NCBI RefSeq assembly: GCF_001439605.1
Contig: NZ_LMBX01000001.1
Coordinates: 87,991-151,990 of the forward strand
Direction of reading: 5' to 3'
Length of the DNA stretch: 64,000 nt
Source: Cytobacillus praedii
Lineage (GTDB): Bacteria > Bacillota > Bacilli > Bacillales > Cytobacillaceae
In this document: positions 16,245 to 24,993 of the stretch, one piece after another
Layout of the letters: each line of letters opens with the position of its first letter
How positions within the stretch are numbered: the stretch's first letter is position 1
The notes under the pieces: generated by a model
Databases searched by the model: none
What the model saw: the letters and a program-made list of their open reading frames with translations, nothing else
Told to the model about the DNA's origin: nothing
Position numbers and translations under genes: made by a program

Positions 16245-17597
16245 CTATACAAATAAACTTAGTAATAGAATAAACCCTAAACCAGCTACTGAAATAATTG
16301 TTTCAAGTAATGTCCATGTTGCAAATGTTTCCTTCATGCTTAATCCAAAATATTCTTTAAACATCCAGAAACCAGCATCATTTACGTGAGAAGCAATTAA
16401 ACTGCCCGCTCCGGTTGCAAGTACAACTAAAGCCAGGTTCGCATCAGATTGTCCTAGCATCGGAATCACTAAACCAGCAGTTGTTAAAGCTGCAACGGTT
16501 GCAGAGCCTAATGAAATACGCAAAATGGCTGCAATAATCCAAGCAAGTAAAATAGGCGATAGGGAAGTGCCGTTGAATAATTCAGCTACATAGTCACCTA
16601 CACCGCCATCAATTAATACTTGTTTAAAGGCGCCGCCGCCCCCGATAATTAAGAGCATCATTCCAATTTGTGTAATCGCTGTGGTACATGATTCCATAAC
16701 CGTTTTTATAGGGATTTTCCTAGCAAGGCCCATTGTATAAACGGCAACTAATAAGGAGATCAGCATGGCGGTACCAGCTTCGCCGATAAATCGGATCGCA
16801 GCTAGAAAACTATTGTCTGCAAATCCCATTGTCTTTTGCAAAAGAGTAATAATGGTTGCAATCGACATGAGGATAACAGGAAGAATGGCAGTGAAGACAC
16901 TGATGCCAAATCCAGGAGTATCCTCCAATTTGAATGTTTTTTGCTCTCCTAGTGAAGCGATATTTCCTGTTTTTGTGAATGATGCAGGGACAATTTTCTT
17001 AGCAAGTTTCGTAAAAATAGGTCCTGCGATGATGACCGTTGGAAGAGCAATAATAAAACCGTAAAGTAATACTTCACCAATGTTTGCCCCATATTCACCA
17101 GCTATAACAGTTGGTCCCGGATGTGGCGGCAAGAAGCCATGGGTTACGGATAAAGCGGCAGTCATCGGTATGCCAAGATACAGAATTGAAACTTTTAACT
17201 CTCTTGAAATGGCAAAAACGATTGGAATTAATAACACTAATCCCACTTCGAAAAATAACGCTACTCCAATAATGAATGAGGCAACTACGACAGCCCACTG
17301 AATATTTCTTTCACCAAATTTGTTAACTAGCGTCATCGCAATTCGCTGAGCGCCGCCAGAATCAGCGATCAATTTCCCTAACATCGCTCCAAGTCCAAAG
17401 ATTAACGCTAAATGGCCAAGCGTTCCTCCTAATCCTGCTTCAATCGTTTTAACAATTCCCTCTAGAGGCATTCCGAGGGCTAATGCAACGCCAAAAGATA
17501 CGATTATTAATGAGATAAAGGTGTTTAATTTTAGCCCCATTATTAAGATCAGTAATGCGATGATTCCAATGGCTACAATGAATAATGGCATGTCCAT
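16245..17597 (-). CDS. gntP: Gluconate permease, GntP family
   Basis: A 450-residue membrane symporter (H+/gluconate) with about twelve hydrophobic helices. Family landmarks visible are GAMLGKLIADSGGAQRIA near the N-terminus, VTHGFLPPHPGPT in the middle (core HGFLPPHPGPT) and GSLIASHVNDAGFWMFKEYF near the C-terminus. It lies 9 bp downstream of gntK in the gnt operon and brings in the substrate for GntK. Confidence 0.95.
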   Translation of the reverse strand: MDMPLFIVAIGIIALLILIMGLKLNTFISLIIVSFGVALALGMPLEGIVKTIEAGLGGTLGHLALIFGLGAMLGKLIADSGGAQRIAMTLVNKFGERNIQWAVVVASFIIGVALFFEVGLVLLIPIVFAISRELKVSILYLGIPMTAALSVTHGFLPPHPGPTVIAGEYGANIGEVLLYGFIIALPTVIIAGPIFTKLAKKIVPASFTKTGNIASLGEQKTFKLEDTPGFGISVFTAILPVILMSIATIITLLQKTMGFADNSFLAAIRFIGEAGTAMLISLLVAVYTMGLARKIPIKTVMESCTTAITQIGMMLLIIGGGGAFKQVLIDGGVGDYVAELFNGTSLSPILLAWIIAAILRISLGSATVAALTTAGLVIPMLGQSDANLALVVLATGAGSLIASHVNDAGFWMFKEYFGLSMKETFATWTLLETIISVAGLGFILLLSLFV

Positions 17598-17606
17598 CCC
17601 TCCTAA

Positions 17607-19157
17607 TTATTTACTTGTGTCTATTAAGCCGCGTTGATAGCTGGCTATTTTTGTATATTCATTTGTTAATGCTCGAGAAAGGTTGATAAAAATCGGCAAT
17701 AATTGTCTATATTCCTTAACAGCTTCAACATTTGGCGTGTGTTTAAAAGTGCTGCCAATCATTTCGGTGGCAACTTCAAATGAATGTATTTTGCCTGTCG
17801 CATAGAGCCCCAAAATGCAAGCGCCTAAACAAGAGCTTTCATAGCTTTCAGGAACGACTACTTCAGATTCAAAGATATCAGACATCATCTGTCTCCAAAC
17901 CTCGGATCTAGCAAAGCCGCCAGTTGCTTGAATTCGTGTTACAGGGCTGTTCATACATTCCATTAAAGCCAAAAATACGGTATATAAATTGTAAATGACA
18001 CCCTCTAATGCTGCGCGTATCATATGTTCTTTCTTATGTGAAAGGGTGAGACCGAAAAATGAGCCTCTTACATTGGGATTCCAAAGAGGTGCGCGTTCAC
18101 CTGCAAGGTAAGGGTGAAATAATAGTCCATCAGCACCTGGCCTTACACGCTGAGCGATCTTCGTTAATACCTCATAAGGATCAATGCCTAGTCTTTTTGC
18201 TGTTTCAATTTCTGAAGAAGCAAATTCATCCCTTATCCAGCGAAGAATCATTCCCCCATTATTAACCGGTCCACCAATTACCCAATGCTTTTCGGTGAGG
18301 CAATAGCAAAATATTCTGCCCTTTTCATCAGTTTGCGGCTTGTCAATAATCGTTCGAATGGCACCGCTAGTCCCAATTGTTACCGCGATTTCGCCTTTTC
18401 TAATCGCATTTACCCCTAGGTTAGAAAGCACGCCATCGCTTGCACCAATAATAAATGGGGTTTGCGGATTAATCCCAATCTGCCTTGCTAAATCAGGTTG
18501 ACAGTTCTGAAATATGGTGGTTGTCGGTACGAGCTTAGATAATTGGGCACGTGTTACACCAGCAATTGCTATAGCTTCCTCATCCCAATCCAGTGTTTTG
18601 AGATTCATCATGCCCATAGCTGAGGCAAGAGAGTAATCGACCACATATTGATCAAAAAATTGTTTAAAGATATATTCTTTGATTCCAATGTATTTTTTAG
18701 CCCTACCAGCGATTTCAGGCTGCTCATTCACAAGCCATGCAATTTTTGTTAACGGTGACATGGGATGAATGGGTGTACCTGTCCGTTTGTATATTTCATG
18801 TCCATTCAATTCATCTTTTATTTTGTGTGCCCATGCTTCGCTGCGATTATCTGCCCAAGTGATACACGGGGTCAATGGCTGGTCATGTTCATCCATCGCA
18901 ATCACACTATGCATGGCACTGCTAAATGAAATAAATGATAGCGTTTTTTGCGGATGATTCTTCGTTATGTTCGAAATCGCTTTCAGAACAGCCTGGAAAA
19001 TCTCTTCAGGGTCCTGTTCAGCTGTAGAAATATCCGGTGTGTAAAGGGGATATCCAATATTCTCTTGTTGGATGACCTCTCCCTTTTCAGTAAATAAAAC
19101 AGCTTTCGTACTTGTCGTGCCGATGTCTATACCTAACATATAGTTACTCATCTTCAA
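17607..19157 (-). CDS. gntK: Gluconokinase, FGGY family
   Basis: A cytosolic kinase that makes 6-phosphogluconate from gluconate and ATP. The N-terminal actin-like motif is MLGIDIGTTSTKAV, ITWADNRS follows, and the C-terminal ATP-site motif is IQATGGFARSEVWRQMMSDI. At 516 residues it is full length. A TTG at 19157 is the best start because AAAGGAG lies 6 nt upstream; ATG at 19151 is 12 nt away. It overlaps the end of gntR by 14 bp and so is translationally coupled to it. Confidence 0.95.
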   Translation of the reverse strand: MKMSNYMLGIDIGTTSTKAVLFTEKGEVIQQENIGYPLYTPDISTAEQDPEEIFQAVLKAISNITKNHPQKTLSFISFSSAMHSVIAMDEHDQPLTPCITWADNRSEAWAHKIKDELNGHEIYKRTGTPIHPMSPLTKIAWLVNEQPEIAGRAKKYIGIKEYIFKQFFDQYVVDYSLASAMGMMNLKTLDWDEEAIAIAGVTRAQLSKLVPTTTIFQNCQPDLARQIGINPQTPFIIGASDGVLSNLGVNAIRKGEIAVTIGTSGAIRTIIDKPQTDEKGRIFCYCLTEKHWVIGGPVNNGGMILRWIRDEFASSEIETAKRLGIDPYEVLTKIAQRVRPGADGLLFHPYLAGERAPLWNPNVRGSFFGLTLSHKKEHMIRAALEGVIYNLYTVFLALMECMNSPVTRIQATGGFARSEVWRQMMSDIFESEVVVPESYESSCLGACILGLYATGKIHSFEVATEMIGSTFKHTPNVEAVKEYRQLLPIFINLSRALTNEYTKIASYQRGLIDTSK

Positions 19158-19875
19158 GCTCGACTCCTTTAGATAGCATTTGTTGAGACATCCATAAATC
19201 CTCTACCTTCCCTTGGACATCATCAAAGTTTTGATGCAGGGATCTTACCATAAGCGTTCGATCTCTCGTTTTTATTGCTTCAATATACAGCTCATGATTT
19301 TCCACAATGCGTGTAAAATCTTCGTATTTTTCCTTAAAGCGAGCACGCATAGATAAAAGAATGAGGGATTCCATAACGGGTTTTAAATTATTCCAGATCA
19401 TCAGCATATAGGAATGATTAATGGCACGAATAATCGTTTCATGGAATAAGACATCTTGATAAGAAAATTCATCGGCATCTTTAAATTTAATGGCCACTTT
19501 CATCATTTCATGGATTTTGCTGAGCTCATTTACTAATTCATGAGTGTCCATCTTAACAAGTCGTTCAAACACAAACGTTTCTATAAGTAAACGTACATCG
19601 TAAATTTCTTCAATTTCTTTTTCTGTTAAGCCGATAACGACGGCACCCATTCTTTCTAACCGAATCATATTTTCCGAAGCAAGTATTTTTAATGCTTCAC
19701 GAATAGGGGATCGGCTCACAGCAAAATCAGCTGCCAATTTATTTTCAGAAAGGATGGTACCGCTTTCAATTAGGCCGGAAATAATTTGCATTCGAAGCTC
19801 ACATGCTACGCGATCACCAGCCGAAGCTTTAGATAGCCATTTTTCTGGATAGAGAAATTCTTTTGGTTCAGTCAT
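19144..19875 (-). CDS. gntR: Gluconate operon repressor, GntR family (FadR/FCD subgroup)
   Basis: A 243-residue DNA-binding protein. The winged HTH spans about residues 20-85 (core LAADFAVSRSPIREALKIL), and the C-terminal helical FCD domain binds the effector, gluconate in B. subtilis. The start is ATG 19875 behind GAAGGTG. It is the first gene of the operon it represses. The exact 18-bp palindrome known as the B. subtilis gnt operator lies upstream at 19903-19920, which makes the assignment firm. Confidence 0.95.
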   Translation of the reverse strand: MTEPKEFLYPEKWLSKASAGDRVACELRMQIISGLIESGTILSENKLAADFAVSRSPIREALKILASENMIRLERMGAVVIGLTEKEIEEIYDVRLLIETFVFERLVKMDTHELVNELSKIHEMMKVAIKFKDADEFSYQDVLFHETIIRAINHSYMLMIWNNLKPVMESLILLSMRARFKEKYEDFTRIVENHELYIEAIKTRDRTLMVRSLHQNFDDVQGKVEDLWMSQQMLSKGVELEDE

Positions 19876-19902
19876 AAAATCACCTTCTTCAATTGATGAA
19901 GT

Positions 19903-19920
19903 ATACTTGTATACAAGTAT
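19903..19920. promoter_or_regulatory. GntR operator
   Basis: A perfect 18-bp palindrome ATACTTGTATACAAGTAT, the same as the known B. subtilis gnt operator. It begins within the -10 box of the gnt promoter, so bound GntR would block transcription. Confidence 0.92.
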
Positions 19921-19946
19921 TATAACTGAGATCTTTCATTGTGCAA
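19919..19946 (-). promoter_or_regulatory. Sigma-A promoter of the gnt operon
   Basis: On the minus strand, TTGCAC (19946-19941), a 16-bp spacer and a perfect TATAAT (19924-19919). It is overlapped by the GntR operator and by a cre-like site. Confidence 0.82.
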
Positions 19947-19955
19947 ACGCTTTTA
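19942..19955. promoter_or_regulatory. Candidate CcpA cre site over the gnt promoter
   Basis: TGCAAACGCTTTTA is close to the cre consensus TGNAANCGNNNNCA, with one mismatch at the C near the end. It overlaps the -35 hexamer, fitting glucose repression of gluconate use. Confidence 0.6.
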
Positions 19956-20069
19956 ATTATTCTGCCTCTATGCATATATTGGAAACCTATTATTAAATAA
20001 AATGGATGATGGAGAATTTCGACGTGACGTTTTCCTTCATAGTTTATGTTATATTGGCGAAAATACTCG

Positions 20070-20118
20070 AATATGACAATACGCCATGTCCATATCGGAC
20101 ATGGCGTATTGTCATATT
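20070..20118. repeat. 22-bp perfect hairpin resembling the queF riboswitch terminator
   Basis: Arms begin AATATGACAATACGCCATG... and are perfectly complementary over 22 bp around a 5-nt ATATC loop. The core GACAATA(C/T)GCCATGTCCATA matches the preQ1 terminator at 13162-13181. The 14-mer CAATAGAATGGTTG follows both hairpins (13221-13234 and 20135-20148). No preQ1 aptamer precedes this copy. The stretch 19956-20274 holds no gene. Confidence 0.75.
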
Positions 20119-20274
20119 TTATTCTCTATGTTTTCAATAGAATGGTTGGGAACCTTTAGTGGCATAAGAAGGATTAGGATAGGAAAGGGAGCAATTTAAG
20201 AATCATCTCTCCTAGTTGCTGATTATAAAATGAATTCTATATAAATGTTTCATGCGCGAGTCTAAATCTTCCTC

Positions 20275-20760
20275 TTACTTTTTCTGAACAGCAATAAAGA
20301 CATCAATTTCATTATCGGAATCATTTGGCTTGTAACGTTCATCCCATCGTTCCATATCATATCTAATGGGTGCGTAGCCGTTTTCCCCTAGCCATTTGCC
20401 GTATAAGTAATCATAAGTTTTATACAATTCTGCTTCAGGTCCTTGATGAGTGTAAGTGACATAGAAATTCTCCGGAATCGTGTGGAGAATGGCTCCCTCA
20501 GGGACGTCGCTTGCATTAGATACCTCATAGCCAATGATTTGTGTGAATGAATCCTCTAAGGCATTAAAGTCCTTTTTCATAGGGTATAGCTGAATTAAAT
20601 AGATGTGATTGCCGCATTTATTCAGAATTCCTTCGGCGTTTTCTTGTAATCTAGCCAATGTTTCTTTGCCTAGATCTCCTTCTTCAATTTCCCGCAGATT
20701 TGCTTCAAATTGATAACCGATTACATGAAAGGCTTCTTTCTTCATTACTTTTGGTTCCAT
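20275..20760 (-). CDS. GyrI-like / effector-binding domain protein
   Basis: A 161-residue soluble protein of the SOUL/GyrI-like effector-binding fold, the domain also found at the C-terminus of AraC- and MerR-type regulators. It lacks any DNA-binding domain here. Typical features are the N-terminal strand FHVIGYQFEANL, the central YPMKKDFNALEDSFTQIIGYEV, the conserved FYVTYTHQGP with the loop that shapes the pocket, and the C-terminal YDMERWDERYKP...IDVFIAVQKK. It probably binds small hydrophobic ligands. It is monocistronic, with a CTCC-complementary ribosome-binding site upstream. Confidence 0.82.
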   Translation of the reverse strand: MEPKVMKKEAFHVIGYQFEANLREIEEGDLGKETLARLQENAEGILNKCGNHIYLIQLYPMKKDFNALEDSFTQIIGYEVSNASDVPEGAILHTIPENFYVTYTHQGPEAELYKTYDYLYGKWLGENGYAPIRYDMERWDERYKPNDSDNEIDVFIAVQKK

Positions 20761-21011
20761 CTTGTGAAACTCTCCTTTGTCATTTACTATGATTTATTCT
20801 AAATAGCCGGACATATCTGTGATTTAAATTATGCAAAATGGATTTGTATGTGGGGTCTAAGAGGTGAAATTTGTTGTTGTAAGATTAACTTCTCTATTCT
20901 TTTGTTTTTCCCTTCCTAATATGGAATATTTCTTTCAAACGTAACGATGAGGGATCTCCTAAGGTCAGAGTCAAGGTTTGTTAATAAAGAATATTTAAGA
21001 GAAAATAGAGA

Positions 21012-21020
21012 TGCTATAAT
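21012..21020 (+). promoter_or_regulatory. Extended -10 promoter of the glnKL operon
   Basis: TGCTATAAT, a perfect TATAAT with the extended TGN motif, 28 bp before the kinase start. Its position inside the upstream open frame argues against a start at 20947. Confidence 0.6.
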
Positions 21021-21048
21021 AATAAAAAAGTGCAATCAGGAGATTTCA

Positions 21049-22317
21049 ATGTCTTTTTCAAAAAAATATGCAAGTAAGCATTTTTATCAAACGGATGGAT
21101 TTATAGTGGGTATTATTGCTTTATTGACAGCGGTTCTAAGTGAAGTGAAAGTAGTTCCCTTCGATGGTGAGGTTTTTCGATTTGGTCTTGGCAGCATTAC
21201 CTTCTTTCTTCTTATTCTCATTTGGTCTCCAATATCTCTTATTCGTACAGGGAGTATCACAGGGATCACGGTTGTTGGCTTCCGTGTGATCGAGGATTTT
21301 TTTATTAGTGATATCACTATTTCGGCAAGTGTATGGAGTCATTTGCCAGCGCTATTATTTTATTTAGTATTTGCGCTTGGCTTACATACAATTAAAATCG
21401 AACGGTATAAAACCTTTCCGCTTATTTTGGGAGCTTGGGCTACTCTTTTTGAATTGATCGGAAACATATTAGAATACATCATGAGGCACGGATTGCTGCA
21501 TCAAACGAATGATTTCAGGGACTGGGTATTATTGTTTGGTGTTGCATTGTTCCGCAGTTACTTTGTGGTAGGATTATACAGCTCCATTACCGTTTCAGAG
21601 CAAAAGAAAAGGATGCAAGAAATGCTTGAGGTCGGTTCTGAACTATATGGGGAAGTGCTCTACTTGCAGAAATCAATGAACCATATTGAGCAAATAACTG
21701 CCGAGAGCTTTGATTTATATCGGAAATTAAAAAAGAATGATCAGCATCAGCTAAGTATTAAAGCCCTTCGTATTGCTCAAGAAATCCATGAAGTGAAAAA
21801 GGATTCGCAAAGGATTTTAGCAGGGCTGATGAAAGTAACAGGAAGGGAAAATAGTGATACTCTTTTTCTTGCAGACGTACTGGACTTGGTTGTGGTGGCA
21901 AATGAAAAGTATGGTGAATTGTTAAAGAAAAAGATCACCTTTTATATAAATTTATCTGTTAATTTTGAAACAAATCAGCTTATTCCTCTTCTTGCTTTAT
22001 TAAATAATCTCACTGCCAATGCGGTCGAATCTATAAATGAAAATGGGGAAATTCATTTTGACATAAGGGAAGAATCGCCGCATATTTGTTTTGTCATTAA
22101 GGATTCAGGCAAAGGAATTGCAGAAGAAGATGTTTCCATTATTTTTGAACCGGGTTATACAACAAAATTTGATGATGAAGGTGTTGCTGCAACAGGGATT
22201 GGACTATCCCATGTCAGCGAAATTGTTCAAAAGCTAGAAGGACAAATTCAAGTGGAGACTTCTGCTAAGGGAACGATTTTTCAAATTCGCATTCCAATTA
22301 AAAATATACGAAAGTGA
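21049..22317 (+). CDS. glnK: Sensor histidine kinase, GlnK (YcbA)-like
   Basis: A 422-residue membrane kinase. About six hydrophobic segments fill residues 15-185, with no large extracellular domain. A coiled region with the probable phospho-acceptor in EIHEVKKD (His247) follows, then an HATPase domain with LNNLTANAVESI (N box), IKDSGKGI (G1) and ATGIGLSHV (G2). The start is ATG 21049 behind AGGAG. With the YcbB-type regulator next to it, it matches the B. subtilis GlnK-GlnL pair, which responds to glutamine. Here the gene downstream is a glutamate/dicarboxylate symporter rather than glsA-glnT. Confidence 0.78.
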   Translation: MSFSKKYASKHFYQTDGFIVGIIALLTAVLSEVKVVPFDGEVFRFGLGSITFFLLILIWSPISLIRTGSITGITVVGFRVIEDFFISDITISASVWSHLPALLFYLVFALGLHTIKIERYKTFPLILGAWATLFELIGNILEYIMRHGLLHQTNDFRDWVLLFGVALFRSYFVVGLYSSITVSEQKKRMQEMLEVGSELYGEVLYLQKSMNHIEQITAESFDLYRKLKKNDQHQLSIKALRIAQEIHEVKKDSQRILAGLMKVTGRENSDTLFLADVLDLVVVANEKYGELLKKKITFYINLSVNFETNQLIPLLALLNNLTANAVESINENGEIHFDIREESPHICFVIKDSGKGIAEEDVSIIFEPGYTTKFDDEGVAATGIGLSHVSEIVQKLEGQIQVETSAKGTIFQIRIPIKNIRK

Positions 22318-22328
22318 GTTGAACGATC

Positions 22329-23219
22329 CTGCGTTATTTCATTGTCGATGATGATCCAGCAAGCAGAACGATGCTAAAAAATATAATTATAGATGGAGAT
22401 TTGGGAGTTGTCATAGGGGAAGCAGAAAGCGGTGCATCTGGACTTCAGACAATCCTTACAATTAACCCGGATGTTGTTTTAATCGACTTACTAATGCCGG
22501 AGTTAGATGGAATAGAAACGATTGAGCTTTTGGGGAAGAAAGGGTTTCAGGGCCAATTTATTATGATTTCCCAGATTGAAAACAAAGAAATGGTTGGGGA
22601 GGCATATGAAAAGGGAATCGAGTTTTTTATTCATAAGCCAATCAATCGTGTGGAAGTGCAAAGTATCTTAAAGAAGACAGCTGAACAATTTCGGCTAAAA
22701 GGTTCACTGCTGACAATTCAGGAGTCTTTGGCAAATATCGGGTTAGCAAATCAAATAAAAAGGCAGTCAAGTGTAAAGGAAATTGTCTTAACGACTTTAA
22801 ATGATATGGGGATCATTGGAGAAGCAGGAAGCGATGACATTATAGCGATTATTGAATTTTTGATGATTCAGGAACATAAGGTTGCACAATTGCCCCCTTT
22901 GAAAGATTTATATGAGGCGGTTGCGAAAAAGCAAGGATGTCCTGATTCAGATATAAATAAAGAAAGTAAAGCAATGGAACAGCGAATTCGCAGAACGCTT
23001 CTCGCGGCAACTAATAATTTAGCTTCATTAGGGGCTATTGATTATACGAATCATGAGTTTGAATATTATGCCCCAAGATACTTTGACTTTCAGGAAATAA
23101 GAAAACAAATGATATTTATACAAGAAGGAAAAGATGAGCCAATAAGGATAAAAATTAATAGCAAAAAATTTCTTCAAGTGCTTTATCTAGAAACACTGGA
23201 AAAATACAGCCAGAATTAG
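22329..23219 (+). CDS. glnL: Response regulator, GlnL (YcbB)-like, apparently with a CTG start
   Basis: A 296-residue regulator if started at CTG 22329. The receiver begins RYFIVDDDP (acidic pocket), has phospho-acceptor Asp53 in LIDLLMPELDG and the switch lysine in HKPINR. The C-terminal YcbB-type DNA-binding region follows. A stop codon lies just upstream in frame, and the first ATG (22371) falls after the acidic pocket, so starting there would break the receiver. CTG 22329, 11 nt after the kinase stop, is the only position that gives a whole domain. ATT 22341 is a worse choice. It presumably acts on the symporter gene downstream. Confidence 0.8.
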   Translation: MRYFIVDDDPASRTMLKNIIIDGDLGVVIGEAESGASGLQTILTINPDVVLIDLLMPELDGIETIELLGKKGFQGQFIMISQIENKEMVGEAYEKGIEFFIHKPINRVEVQSILKKTAEQFRLKGSLLTIQESLANIGLANQIKRQSSVKEIVLTTLNDMGIIGEAGSDDIIAIIEFLMIQEHKVAQLPPLKDLYEAVAKKQGCPDSDINKESKAMEQRIRRTLLAATNNLASLGAIDYTNHEFEYYAPRYFDFQEIRKQMIFIQEGKDEPIRIKINSKKFLQVLYLETLEKYSQN

Positions 23220-23323
23220 TTAAATAATGGCTCATTTTAAAATTATTAAAAAATATAAATGTCGGATTTAGTAGGATTGAGTAAGTCGCCCGTAAAATTA
23301 TTTTAATAAGCTATCTCAGCTAG

Positions 23324-23337
23324 AGAAAGCGTTTTCA
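23324..23337. promoter_or_regulatory. Candidate cre site before the glutamate/dicarboxylate symporter
   Basis: AGAAAGCGTTTTCA differs from the ideal cre TGAAAGCGTTTTCA only in the first two bases. It is 25 bp before the symporter start. Confidence 0.5.
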
Positions 23338-23362
23338 TTCGTATAAAAGGGGTGACTTCTTG

Positions 23363-24658
23363 ATGAAGAAAAAGTTTAAATTTTCTTTGGCATATCAAAT
23401 ACTTACCGGTCTGGTACTGGGGATTGTTATTGGAGCCATTTTCTACGGGAATCCGGCAGTAGAAACGTACTTACAGCCTATTGGCACCATTTTCCTCAAT
23501 ATGATCAAGATGATTGTTGTGCCAATCATTATTTCTACTTTAATTCTAGGTGTTGCTGGAACTGGAGATATCAAACAGCTAGGGAAGCTTGGCGGGAAAA
23601 CACTGATCTATTTTGAAGTTGTTACAACGATTGCCATTATTGTCGGTGTATTAGCAGCAAATATTTTTCAGCCAGGTCATGGGATAGATATGTCGTCCCT
23701 TTCAAAAGGGAACATTGATCAATATGTTGAAACGACGGAAGAAGTACAAAGTGAAAGCCATGGGGTTTTGGATATCCTTGTCGACATCGTTCCAAGTAAC
23801 GTGATTAAATCGATGTCTGAAGGCGATATGCTGCCAATTATTTTCTTTTCCGTGTTATTCGGTTTAGGGATTGCAGCCATTGGTGAAAAGGGGAAACCAG
23901 TGCTTGCATTCTTCGAGGGGATGGCAGAGGCCATGTTCTGGGTGACAAACATGATTATGAAGTTTGCCCCATTTGGTGTATTTGCTTTAATTGGTGTAAC
24001 GGTTTCAAAATTCGGGCTGGAATCCTTACTTCCATTAGGGAAATTAATGATTCTTGTTTACGCAACGATGGCATTCTTTATTGTGATCGTGCTTGGCGGG
24101 ATTGCAAAACTGGTCGGCATTAACATTTTCCATTTGATCAAAGTATTGAAGGATGAGCTGCTGTTGGCCTATTCAACTTCTAGTTCGGAGACTGTATTGC
24201 CTAAAGTAATTCAGAAGATGGAGAAATTCGGCTGTCCGAAAGATATTGTTTCTTTTGTTGTTCCGACAGGGTATTCCTTTAATCTGGATGGGTCTACACT
24301 ATATCAAGCGCTAGCGGCATTATTTATTGCCCAAATGTATAATATTGATTTAAGTATTACGCAGCAAATTACATTAGTATTAGTATTGATGGTGACGTCA
24401 AAGGGAATCGCTGGGGTGCCAGGAGTATCCTTTGTTGTTTTACTGGCAACGCTGGGAACGGTAGGAATACCTTTAGAAGGTCTTGCGTTTATTGCGGGAA
24501 TTGACAGACTTCTTGATATGGCACGTACAGTTGTAAACGTGATCGGCAATGCATTGGCTACGGTTGTCATGTCTAAATGGGAAGGCCGATTTGACTCTAA
24601 GAAAAAAGTAGAATACTACTCATCTATTAATCAGCCAGAGGAAACGGTTCAAGCATAA
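23363..24658 (+). CDS. gltT: Dicarboxylate/amino acid:cation symporter (DAACS), GltT/GltP type
   Basis: A 431-residue membrane transporter for glutamate/aspartate or C4-dicarboxylates with Na+ or H+. The serine-rich hairpin STSSSETVLPKV, the transport motif PTGYSFNLDGSTLYQA, VLMVTSKGIAGVPG (hairpin 2) and DRLLDMARTVVNVIGNA are all present, so it should be active. ATG 23363 is chosen because AAAGGGGTG lies 8 nt upstream. It follows glnKL by 143 bp and is the likely target of that system. Naming between GltT and GltP is uncertain. Confidence 0.88.
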   Translation: MKKKFKFSLAYQILTGLVLGIVIGAIFYGNPAVETYLQPIGTIFLNMIKMIVVPIIISTLILGVAGTGDIKQLGKLGGKTLIYFEVVTTIAIIVGVLAANIFQPGHGIDMSSLSKGNIDQYVETTEEVQSESHGVLDILVDIVPSNVIKSMSEGDMLPIIFFSVLFGLGIAAIGEKGKPVLAFFEGMAEAMFWVTNMIMKFAPFGVFALIGVTVSKFGLESLLPLGKLMILVYATMAFFIVIVLGGIAKLVGINIFHLIKVLKDELLLAYSTSSSETVLPKVIQKMEKFGCPKDIVSFVVPTGYSFNLDGSTLYQALAALFIAQMYNIDLSITQQITLVLVLMVTSKGIAGVPGVSFVVLLATLGTVGIPLEGLAFIAGIDRLLDMARTVVNVIGNALATVVMSKWEGRFDSKKKVEYYSSINQPEETVQA

Positions 24659-24664
24659 TATGAT

Positions 24665-24694
24665 GTGGGACAGGGGGGACAGGAACCTTGTCCC
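24665..24694. repeat. GGGACA/TGTCCC short element after gltT
   Basis: GTGGGACAGG, then GGGGACAGGAACCTTGTCCC, forming a stem that could end the gltT transcript. It is one of about eight similar sequences in the window. Confidence 0.6.
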
Positions 24695-24754
24695 TTCTAT
24701 ATTTCTTGGATACTGGATTCTATTTATTACTATTAACATAGTAAAATGTTGTTA

Positions 24755-24783
24755 TTGACATTAATCTAGTTTCCTGCAATAAT
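24755..24783 (+). promoter_or_regulatory. Sigma-A promoter of codBA
   Basis: A perfect TTGACA at 24755-24760, a 17-bp spacer and AATAAT at 24778-24783, about 35 bp before the PyrR-binding sequence. Confidence 0.7.
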
Positions 24784-24813
24784 AAGGTCAATTAAATATT
24801 GGTACCTTTAATT

Positions 24814-24840
24814 CAGTCCAGAGAGGCTGACAAGGACAGC
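24814..24840 (+). promoter_or_regulatory. PyrR-binding loop (pyr attenuator)
   Basis: CAGTCCAGAGAGGCTGACAA closed by a GTCC/GGAC stem matches the conserved anti-antiterminator hairpin that UMP-bound PyrR stabilises in Bacillus pyr leaders. The terminator at 24900-24938 follows. It indicates that codBA is turned down when pyrimidine nucleotides are high. Confidence 0.88.
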
Positions 24841-24899
24841 GGAAGTTAACAATTATTCATGGGATGCGTATATTGGCAGCCTGTGTTTATTGTGAACGA

Positions 24900-24938
24900 A
24901 AGGGGTTTATTGTCAGATATGGCGATAAACCCCTTTTT
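24900..24938 (+). terminator. Terminator of the codBA pyr attenuator
   Basis: A stem AGGGGTTTAT / ATAAACCCCT with a 14-nt loop, followed by TTTTTGTTTT. It lies between the PyrR-binding loop and the codB start. Confidence 0.85.
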
Positions 24939-24993
24939 GTTTTGTCCGAGCTTATTTCAGGACCAATTTCAACACAAAATTGGAGGAATATGC

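Noticed and set aside
20947..21048. In-frame upstream extension of the GlnK-like kinase
   Set aside because: An extended -10 box lies inside it and a good ribosome-binding site precedes ATG 21049.
24859..24993. In-frame upstream extension of codB
   Set aside because: It covers the attenuator terminator. ATG 24994 has GGAGG upstream and gives a normal CodB length.
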